NCBI GenBank assembly: GCA_022791215.1
Contig: JAAVYQ010000019.1
Span: forward strand, 1 to 5,384
Reading direction: 5' to 3'
Length of the DNA: 5,384 nucleotides
From: Bacilli bacterium
Lineage (GTDB): Bacteria > Bacillota_I > Bacilli_A > RF39 > UBA660
The notes beneath the pieces are model-generated. The model was given only the letters and a program-made list of their open reading frames with translations, was not told where the DNA came from and ran no database searches. A program made the position numbers and the translations under genes. This document shows, in pieces, positions 1 to 5,384 of the stretch; position 1 is the stretch's first letter; every line of letters starts with the position of its first letter.

Positions 1-76
1 AACTCAAACAATTGATTAAAATGCCTAAATTTGAGTAAGACTTTTTAAAAATAATATAAAACTTAATGGTTGCAAA

Positions 77-105
77 TATATTACAAATTATTGATAAAAT
101 ATAAT
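77..105 (+). promoter_or_regulatory. Candidate promoter for the two-gene ABC operon
   Basis: A perfect TATAAT hexamer sits at 100-105. The position 17 bp upstream (77-82) reads TATATT, a poor -35 match, and the better TTGCAA at 70-75 is too far away (24 bp). A strong -10 with a weak -35 could mean activator dependence, but in DNA this AT-rich a TATAAT can arise by chance. An alternative -10, TACAAT at 168-173, lies closer to the gene but has no good -35 either and would give a very short leader. Confidence 0.4.
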
Positions 106-141
106 AAGCAACAAAAAATAGATGTAAAAGCAACCCAAAAT
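106..141 (+). repeat. Pair of 14-bp direct repeats, possible operator
   Basis: The repeats AAGCAACAAAAAAT (106-119) and AAGCAACCCAAAAT (128-141) match at 12 of 14 positions and are offset by 22 bp, about two helical turns. The first copy directly abuts the candidate -10 box. A reverse-oriented core, GGTTGC, lies at 68-73 on the other side of that box and is the reverse complement of GCAACC in the second copy. The layout would suit a dimeric regulator such as a response regulator, but that is inference. Confidence 0.35.
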
Positions 142-181
142 ATGTTTTATGTTACAAAATAATAGAGTACAATTTAAGTAT

Positions 182-186
182 GGAGG
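182..186 (+). promoter_or_regulatory. Ribosome binding site of the first ABC gene
   Basis: GGAGG lies 9 bases before the ATG at 196. It fixes that ATG as the start in preference to the internal ATG at 241 (residue 16), which would also remove the first beta strand of the ATPase domain. Confidence 0.85.
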
Positions 187-195
187 AAGAAGAAT

Positions 196-2406
196 ATGTT
201 AAAACTAAAAAAAGTATCAAAATTTTATTATTCTAAAGGAATGGTAGCAACTGGGTTTACTAAAATAAGTTTAGACTTTAATATTGGAGAATTTGTAGCC
301 ATAACTGGAGAAAGTGGAAGTGGAAAATCTACATTATTAAATGTTATAAGTGGACTTGATTCATATGAAGAAGGAGAAATGTTCATAAATGGAGAAGAAA
401 CAAGTCATTACTCAGAAAAAGATTATGAAATATACAGAAAAAAATACATAGGAAATATATTTCAAAACTTCAATCTAATAACTAGTTATACGGTATATCA
501 AAATGTAGAATTAGTACTACTAATAAATGGCTACAAAAGAAAAGAAGTAAAAGACAAAGTATTAAACATAATAAAAGAAGTTGGGTTAACAAAATATAAA
601 AATACAAAAGTATCAAAACTATCAGGAGGACAAAAACAACGAGTAGCAATAGCAAGATGTCTAGCCAAAGAAACGCCAGTAATAATCGCGGACGAACCAA
701 CAGGAAATCTAGACTCAAAAAGTGCAGAATCAGTACTAAAATTATTAAACGAAATAAGTAAAAACAAATTAGTCATAGTAGTAACACACAACTACGAACA
801 AGTAGAAGACTATGTCACAAGAAAAATAACAATGCACGATGGAAGAGTAATAGAAGACACCAAATTAAAAGAAACCCCAAAAGAAAATACTGTACAAACA
901 GCTAACTATAAAGAAACGACAGCACTAAACAAACTAAGATTAGGAATAAGAAACACATTTAACATAATACCTAAATTTATATTATTACTAATGGTATATC
1001 TATTCATAGTACTATCAATATCAGGAACATATTCATCGTTCCAAAAAGGAGAATACGAAACTGCAAAAGAGATGTACAATCCTTATTTTTCGAACCTAAA
1101 TGCTAACAAAAGAATAGTACTAAAAAAGGATAACAACGAAGCATTTAACGAAGAAGACTATGAGAAAATACAAAAAATAAATAATGTGGATTACATACTC
1201 AAAGATGATTTATCATACGATAGAGAAATCTCAGTATATAATGAATACATATATTTATATGGTTCAATGGTAAGTATAGACTTATTAGAAGGAAAACTAG
1301 ACGTAGGAAGAATGCCAGAGAATGAGAATGAAATAGTAATATATGCAAACGAAAATGATTGGATGATAAGCAACATGCAAGACAGCATAATAGACAAAGA
1401 ATTTCAAATCGAAGAATTACGAAATCCAAGCAATAACGAATACTATAAAGTTAAAATTGTAGGAATAAAATATAAAAGTACAGGATACAGTACAACATAT
1501 TACGTAAGTAACAATATGTTAGAAAACGTTAGAAAAAATATATACGAAACAGAAAACGAAACAACATACACATATGCCAATAGAACATACACAAGCCAAA
1601 ACGGAAACATAAACAACGAAGTAAGACCAAACGCCAATGTCCCAAAAGGCGAAGCATATATCAGTTCTGAAAAAACATATGACTGCAAATACAGTAAATG
1701 CATTAACTATGACCTAAACATCAACTCAGCAAATAAATACTTTACAAACAACTTAAACCTAAAAATAACAAAAGAATACAATAAAAACAATATGAATAAA
1801 CTTCTTGGTCTATCATATGAAGAAAACAATGGAGCAGTATTCATAAACCCTGAAGATTACACATCATTATTTAAAGGCAACATATATCAATCAAGTGTAT
1901 TTATAAAAAATGATAAACTAGCAAAAGAAACAGAAAACGAAATAAAAGCACTTGGATACGACACATTTTACATACTAGACGGAGTAAGTGAAGACATAGG
2001 AACAAAAATAATAAGAATAGCAAAACTAATTGTACTATCAATACTAATAATAGTCTTATTCTTCATATCATACTTTGTAATAAAATTAATATTAAAATCT
2101 AGAAATGTATACTTTAGCACCATACGAATGTTAGGATCAAGTTCAAAAACAGCAAAAAATTTATTAGACATTGAACTCAACATGATTACGAACATTGCCT
2201 ACGTAATATTCATATCGCTAATACTAATAGCAAATAACATAGAAGGAGCACTAAAATTCATAAAAGACTTAGCAGAATTTCTAACAATAAAAGAATACAT
2301 AATAATATACATAATATTGATAATAATGAGTTATCTAACAAGTACAAGATACGCAAATAAACTATTCAAAAAAAGTGCTATGACCACAATAAAGGAGCGT
2401 GTATAA
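196..2406 (+). CDS. ABC transporter, fused ATPase and MacB/FtsX-type permease (subunit 1)
   Basis: This is a 736-residue half-transporter of the MacB-like (type VII) kind, which couples ATP hydrolysis to movements of an extracellular domain rather than carrying substrate through a central channel. Residues 1-220 form a complete ATPase domain: Walker A GESGSGKST (38-46), Q-loop Q90, signature LSGGQ (142-146), Walker B IIADE (163-167), D-loop NLDS (171-174) and H-loop H198. TM1 is about 259-279. An extracellular domain spans about 280-608 and contains the MacB-like motif GRMPENENEIVI (371-382). TM2-4 are near 609-634, 663-682 and 699-714. The FtsX-type loop (STIRMLGSSS, 641-650) is recognisable but diverged. 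The extracellular domain has an Asn/Tyr/Thr-rich stretch (446-480) and two cysteines, C497 and C502, the only ones outside the ATPase domain. The gene is 2 bp from its partner, so a heterodimer is likely. The family call is firm. The substrate (peptide or antibiotic export, or defence) is unknown. Confidence 0.93.
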   Translation: MLKLKKVSKFYYSKGMVATGFTKISLDFNIGEFVAITGESGSGKSTLLNVISGLDSYEEGEMFINGEETSHYSEKDYEIYRKKYIGNIFQNFNLITSYTVYQNVELVLLINGYKRKEVKDKVLNIIKEVGLTKYKNTKVSKLSGGQKQRVAIARCLAKETPVIIADEPTGNLDSKSAESVLKLLNEISKNKLVIVVTHNYEQVEDYVTRKITMHDGRVIEDTKLKETPKENTVQTANYKETTALNKLRLGIRNTFNIIPKFILLLMVYLFIVLSISGTYSSFQKGEYETAKEMYNPYFSNLNANKRIVLKKDNNEAFNEEDYEKIQKINNVDYILKDDLSYDREISVYNEYIYLYGSMVSIDLLEGKLDVGRMPENENEIVIYANENDWMISNMQDSIIDKEFQIEELRNPSNNEYYKVKIVGIKYKSTGYSTTYYVSNNMLENVRKNIYETENETTYTYANRTYTSQNGNINNEVRPNANVPKGEAYISSEKTYDCKYSKCINYDLNINSANKYFTNNLNLKITKEYNKNNMNKLLGLSYEENNGAVFINPEDYTSLFKGNIYQSSVFIKNDKLAKETENEIKALGYDTFYILDGVSEDIGTKIIRIAKLIVLSILIIVLFFISYFVIKLILKSRNVYFSTIRMLGSSSKTAKNLLDIELNMITNIAYVIFISLILIANNIEGALKFIKDLAEFLTIKEYIIIYIILIIMSYLTSTRYANKLFKKSAMTTIKERV
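2391..2397 (+). promoter_or_regulatory. Ribosome binding site of the second ABC gene, inside the first
   Basis: AAAGGAG lies within the last codons of the first ABC gene, 11 bases before the ATG at 2409. Ribosomes finishing the first gene stop at 2404-2406, next to this start, so translation of the two is probably coupled. This would favour production in a fixed ratio. Confidence 0.75.
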
Positions 2407-2408
2407 AA

Positions 2409-4829
2409 ATGATAAAAATAGATAACGTAAACAAATACTTTAATCGCCACAAGAAAAATCAAATACATGTCATAAACAACACTAGTATAGAACTAGAAGA
2501 TACAGGGTTAGTCGCGCTATTAGGACCTAGTGGATGTGGAAAAACGACTTTATTAAACACCATAGGAGGACTAGACAAAATAAATAGTGGAACAATCTAC
2601 ATCAACAACGAAAAAATTACAAAAAGAAGAGTAGGGAAAATAGACGAGATAAGAAGTCTAAACATTGGATACATATTTCAAGATTACCATTTAATAAATG
2701 ATATGAGTGTATACGATAACGTAGCGATGCCATTAAAAATGAATGGAATAAAAAATCAAGAAGAAATAAAAAGAAGAGTCAACTATGTACTAGAAAAAGT
2801 TGGAATGTATAGATATAGAAATCGTCCAGCAGAAATGCTATCAGGAGGAGAAAGACAAAGAGTAGGAATAGCCAGAGCCATTGTAAAAAATCCTAAAATA
2901 ATAATAGCCGACGAACCTACAGGTAATTTAGACTCAAAAAACACAATAGAAGTAATGAACATAATAAAAGCCATAAGTAAAAATCGCTTAGTAATATTGG
3001 TAACCCATGAAAAAGAAATCGCAGAATTTTATGCAAGCAGAATAATAACACTAAGTGATGGAACAATAACCAGTGACAAAGAGAACAATCACAACGAAGA
3101 ATTAGACTACAAAATGGATGGAAAAATATATCTAAAAGACATCAAAAACAAAGTCACAAGCAACGAAAAAAATCTAACAGTAAACTATTACAACGATCAC
3201 AACGAAAAATTAGACTTAAACATAGTACTAAAAAATGGAAACATATACATAGAAACATCAAACAAAGAAAAAGTACAAGTAATAGGAGAAGACAGCAGTA
3301 TAGAATTAATAGACGATAACTACAAAAAAATATCAAAAAGCATATATGAAGACTATAAATTCAACTTCAAAGAATTTACAAATAGTGAAACAAAAGAAAA
3401 ATACTCAAGCATATACAACATTATCACGTTATTAAAACAAGGATTCAAAAAAGTCTTTAACTATGGAATAATCAAAAAACTATTACTAATGGGATTCTTT
3501 GCATCAGCAATGTTCATCATGTTTAGTGTATCAACAATACTAGCTTCACTAAAAATCAAAGATGAAGACTTCATAAAATACAACAAAAACTATCTAGTAA
3601 TAAAAGACAATAAAATATCCTTAGAAGAATACAATAACTATCTAGAAGTTCCAAACATATCCTACATACTACCAGGAAGCAGTATGGTAAACTTTACAGT
3701 AGGTCTAGACGATTACTTCCAAACAAGACATGCAACAGCAAACTTATCAGGCTCACTATCTAGTATAGAAATGATTAGTGAAAAAGACATAATACTAGGA
3801 AGAATGGTAGAAAAAGAAAATGAAATAATAGTAGACAAATGGACATTAAACAACCTAATAAATAGCAACAATGCAAAAGAAGCAGGATACCTAAGTTACG
3901 AAGAATTCCTAAACAAACAAGTAAACGTAAGTGAAGTCAAATACTATACCATTGTTGGAATAGTAGACTTATCAAGTCCATCAATATATGTAAAAAATGA
4001 AGAATTTATAACAATAATAAACAACTCAAGCCAAGAAGACATGTATTATGACGTAGAAGAATCCAAAATACAAGACTTCAAATTACTAGCAGACAAAATA
4101 CAACTAACCAAAGGTACATGGCCTGAAAACGATTACGAAGTAATAATAAACGAAAATTACAGTGAACAACACAAAATAGGAAGCACAATAGACTATAAAA
4201 TAAACAACAATAAACTTAAAGTAGTAGGATACTATCATAGCAATACCGACATAGAAAAATACTTAGTAAACGAAAACACAATAAAATACGACTTAATAAC
4301 TAACAAAAGTGATCTAGTAGTATATGCAAAAGACAAAGAAGAAGCATTAAAACACTATAAAGAGCAAGGACTAAACATAAAAGATGCATACAAACAAAGC
4401 AAAGAAGACTACATAGAAGGAATAAAACCTTCAATAATCTCCAAATTAATATTCAGTGGAACAATACTAATAATCTCATTAATAGAAATATTCCTAATAA
4501 TAAGATCAAGTTTTCTATCAAGAATAAAAGAAGTAGGAATACTAAGAGCCATTGGAGTCAAAAAAGGAGACATATACAAAATGTTTAGTGGAGAAATACT
4601 AGCAATAACAATAGTAGCAAGCACACCAGGAATAATACTAATGTCGTACATACTAAAACAACTATCAACAACATCATTCTTCTCTAGAACAATAGCATTT
4701 GATAGTTACGTATTAACAATAAGTATAATACTAATATTAGGATTCAATCTAATATTTGGATTAATACCAGTATTTACTACAATGAGAAAAACTCCTGCAG
4801 GAATACTTAGTAGAACTGATTTAGAATAA
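2409..4829 (+). CDS. ABC transporter, fused ATPase and MacB/FtsX-type permease (subunit 2)
   Basis: This is an 806-residue protein with the same order of domains as its upstream neighbour and is its probable partner. The ATPase domain (1-220) is intact: Walker A GPSGCGKTT (39-47), Q-loop Q91, signature LSGGE (144-148), Walker B IIIADE (164-169), D-loop NLDS (173-176) and H200. The LSGGE form is common in the LolD/MacB group. Unlike subunit 1, about 100 extra residues (225-330) lie between the ATPase and TM1. They look beta-rich and cytoplasmic, and I do not recognise the domain. An amphipathic stretch (335-355) leads into TM1 (about 356-380). The extracellular part (381-675) holds two similar modules, GRMVEKENEIIV (464-475) and GTWPENDYEVII (569-580), each followed by a beta strand ending in VVG or IVG. 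TM2-4 are near 677-698, 729-750 and 767-790. The FtsX motifs EVGILRAIG (708-716) and TPAGIL (795-800) are canonical. It is clearly a paralogue of subunit 1. The substrate is not determinable. Confidence 0.93.
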   Translation: MIKIDNVNKYFNRHKKNQIHVINNTSIELEDTGLVALLGPSGCGKTTLLNTIGGLDKINSGTIYINNEKITKRRVGKIDEIRSLNIGYIFQDYHLINDMSVYDNVAMPLKMNGIKNQEEIKRRVNYVLEKVGMYRYRNRPAEMLSGGERQRVGIARAIVKNPKIIIADEPTGNLDSKNTIEVMNIIKAISKNRLVILVTHEKEIAEFYASRIITLSDGTITSDKENNHNEELDYKMDGKIYLKDIKNKVTSNEKNLTVNYYNDHNEKLDLNIVLKNGNIYIETSNKEKVQVIGEDSSIELIDDNYKKISKSIYEDYKFNFKEFTNSETKEKYSSIYNIITLLKQGFKKVFNYGIIKKLLLMGFFASAMFIMFSVSTILASLKIKDEDFIKYNKNYLVIKDNKISLEEYNNYLEVPNISYILPGSSMVNFTVGLDDYFQTRHATANLSGSLSSIEMISEKDIILGRMVEKENEIIVDKWTLNNLINSNNAKEAGYLSYEEFLNKQVNVSEVKYYTIVGIVDLSSPSIYVKNEEFITIINNSSQEDMYYDVEESKIQDFKLLADKIQLTKGTWPENDYEVIINENYSEQHKIGSTIDYKINNNKLKVVGYYHSNTDIEKYLVNENTIKYDLITNKSDLVVYAKDKEEALKHYKEQGLNIKDAYKQSKEDYIEGIKPSIISKLIFSGTILIISLIEIFLIIRSSFLSRIKEVGILRAIGVKKGDIYKMFSGEILAITIVASTPGIILMSYILKQLSTTSFFSRTIAFDSYVLTISIILILGFNLIFGLIPVFTTMRKTPAGILSRTDLE

Positions 4830-4834
4830 AATTT

Positions 4835-4857
4835 AATCCCTTCTGGGGTTTTTCTTT
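4835..4857 (+). terminator. Probable intrinsic terminator of the ABC operon
   Basis: Six bases after the second ABC stop codon, AATCCC (4835-4840) can pair with GGGGTT (4845-4850) around the loop TTCT, with one G-U pair. The T-rich run TTTTTCTTT (4849-4857) follows. The stem is short, but its position and U-tract are right for a factor-independent terminator. Confidence 0.6.
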
Positions 4858-4866
4858 GGTATAAAA

Positions 4867-4874
4867 TGGCGCCA
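4867..4874. repeat. GC-rich 8-bp palindrome between terminator and promoter
   Basis: TGGCGCCA is a perfect palindrome and an unusually GC-rich spot in this intergenic region. A separate 5-bp pairing, TTTGG (4855-4859) with CCAAA (4872-4876), overlaps it. It lies just upstream of the candidate promoter for the third gene, so it could be a protein-binding site, but a lone 8-bp palindrome may be chance. Confidence 0.3.
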
Positions 4875-4880
4875 AATATC

Positions 4881-4912
4881 TTTACTATATAAATAAATCA
4901 TGTTAATATGAT
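4881..4912 (+). promoter_or_regulatory. Candidate promoter of the third gene
   Basis: TTTACT (4881-4886, 4 of 6 matches to TTGACA) is followed after 17 bp by TAATAT (4904-4909), with a TG one base upstream as in extended -10 promoters. An overlapping TATGAT at 4907-4912 is a better -10 hexamer but has worse spacing. A promoter is expected here because a terminator precedes it. Which hexamer is used is uncertain. Confidence 0.4.
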
Positions 4913-4918
4913 CAAGAT

Positions 4919-4923
4919 AGGAG
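4919..4923 (+). promoter_or_regulatory. Ribosome binding site of the third gene
   Basis: AGGAG lies 8 bases before the ATG at 4932, an ideal distance. It supports this start for the partial gene that runs off the window. Confidence 0.8.
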
Positions 4924-4931
4924 TACGAGTT

Positions 4932-5384
4932 ATGAAAAGTCAAAAATATAGTAATTATATTAAAGCAAAATATATAAGGTGTTTTGTATGTGGAACTAAG
5001 AAACCTAAAAGTATATTAAATGAAAAAAAACAAGAAATACATAATGATTTAAATAATAACAATGAACCAAGCAGATCTAAAAAAATATTTAATTACTTGT
5101 TTTCTATTTATTCTATATCTTATATATTCTTTTTAATTTATTGTGTCATAGTAATGTTTGGAACTAAAGAAGAATTGCTATCAGCATTCTTACTTTTATT
5201 TAGTGTACAGTCTATAGTAACTATCTTTTCAATAGTAAAAACTTATAAGTTTATTGAAAATAATTTTGATTCTACATATAACAAAATTTCTAAAAGATTT
5301 TTAATAAATATGATAATCATATTTTTAATATATTTTTTCTTAGATTTTTTTAATAGTAAATTTATTGAAAATGAATTTTTAAAA
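4932..5384 (+). CDS. Small multi-pass membrane protein with N-terminal CxxC, 3' end missing
   Basis: An open frame of 151 codons starts at an ATG with a good ribosome binding site and continues without a stop to the window edge, so the protein is incomplete. I do not recognise the family. It starts with a basic segment carrying a single CFVC motif (C17 and C20, followed by GTKKPK), like half of a zinc ribbon; no second CxxC is seen in the visible part. A polar Asn-rich linker (about 30-51) follows, then hydrophobic segments at about 53-76, 83-102 and 123-140 that should span the membrane. The basic N-terminus is probably cytoplasmic. The gene follows a terminator and has its own candidate promoter, so it need not belong to the ABC operon. 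Its codons end mostly in T or A (about 68 T-ending against 10 C-ending), unlike the ABC genes. A zinc-ribbon membrane protein of unknown role is the best description. Confidence 0.75.
   Translation, partial: MKSQKYSNYIKAKYIRCFVCGTKKPKSILNEKKQEIHNDLNNNNEPSRSKKIFNYLFSIYSISYIFFLIYCVIVMFGTKEELLSAFLLLFSVQSIVTIFSIVKTYKFIENNFDSTYNKISKRFLINMIIIFLIYFFLDFFNSKFIENEFLK

Larger units (their letters stand above)
1..195. other. Non-coding leader upstream of the ABC transporter operon
   Basis: This stretch is almost entirely A and T and holds no convincing gene on either strand. It contains a 7-bp inverted repeat (2-8 with 30-36, loop of 21), a consensus -10 hexamer at 100-105, two related 14-bp direct repeats (106-119 and 128-141) and the ribosome binding site for the first gene at 182-186. 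The long spacing between the -10 box and the start codon (about 90 bases) leaves room for regulation, but I see no recognisable riboswitch or strong GC-rich hairpin. Confidence 0.6.

Noticed and set aside
3..38. Open frame from the window edge ending in TAA, possibly the C-terminal end of an upstream gene (LKQLIKMPKFE).
   Set aside because: Only 11 codons are visible, the other two + frames are closed early, and one of three frames staying open this far is expected by chance.
2..46. Inverted repeat ACTCAAA/TTTGAGT followed by TTTTT, considered as a terminator of an upstream gene.
   Set aside because: The loop is 21 bases, the stem is AT-rich and the T-run starts 5 bases after the stem, so it is a poor terminator candidate.
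482..791. Overlapping reverse-strand open frames opposite the first ATPase domain.
   Set aside because: They are antisense to conserved ATPase motifs. The T-poor coding strand leaves few reverse stop codons, and the translations are Leu- or Ser-rich without family features or good ribosome binding sites.
1191..1703. Reverse-strand open frames opposite the extracellular domain of subunit 1, with hydrophobic translations.
   Set aside because: They look like membrane proteins only because the complement of A-rich codons yields Leu, Phe and Ile. The + strand gene fully explains the region.
4409..4651. Reverse-strand open frame of 80 codons opposite the FtsX domain of subunit 2.
   Set aside because: It is antisense to the canonical FtsX motif and has no independent support.
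196..4829. Possible use of TGA as Trp (mollicute code 4).
   Set aside because: The visible Trp residues are encoded by TGG and no reading frame needs TGA read-through, so there is no evidence for the altered code.
1..5384. CRISPR arrays, insertion sequences, tRNA or rRNA genes.
   Set aside because: I saw no regularly spaced repeats, transposase motifs, terminal inverted repeats or tRNA-like cloverleaf sequences.

Overview
The window is about 5.4 kb of very AT-rich DNA. All genes lie on the + strand, with good Shine-Dalgarno sites, TAA stops, and ATA, AGA, GGA, CTA and TTA as favoured codons. Every Trp codon in the two complete genes is TGG and no in-frame TGA is needed, so the standard bacterial code fits. 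This suggests a low-GC Gram-positive lineage (Bacillota, for example an uncultured gut Bacilli or Clostridia member). A code-4 mollicute is less likely. The organism cannot be named from this sequence.

Layout: positions 1-195 are a non-coding leader with a consensus -10 box, a pair of 14-bp direct repeats spaced 22 bp apart, and a strong ribosome binding site. Positions 196-2406 and 2409-4829 encode two tandem ABC transporter proteins of 736 and 806 residues. Each has an N-terminal ATPase fused to a MacB/FtsX-type permease with four predicted membrane helices. Only 2 bp separate the genes, and the ribosome binding site of the second lies inside the end of the first, so they form one translationally linked unit. 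A probable intrinsic terminator (4835-4857) closes it. A short intergenic stretch then holds an 8-bp palindrome and a candidate promoter. From 4932 to the window end runs the start of a third gene, cut by the window edge: a small membrane protein with one N-terminal CxxC motif.

The two ABC proteins most likely assemble as a heterodimeric type VII (MacB-like) transporter, whose ATP-driven movement works on a substrate outside the membrane, such as a peptide or antibiotic. The substrate cannot be read from the sequence. No MacA-like adaptor, two-component system or bacteriocin precursor is visible here. The two subunits are asymmetric. The first has an Asn/Tyr-rich extracellular segment with a lone CxxxxC pair and a weak C-terminal FtsX motif. 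The second has an extra cytoplasmic domain of about 100 residues, a duplicated extracellular module and canonical FtsX motifs. Codon composition also changes markedly about 100 codons into the first gene and again at the third gene.
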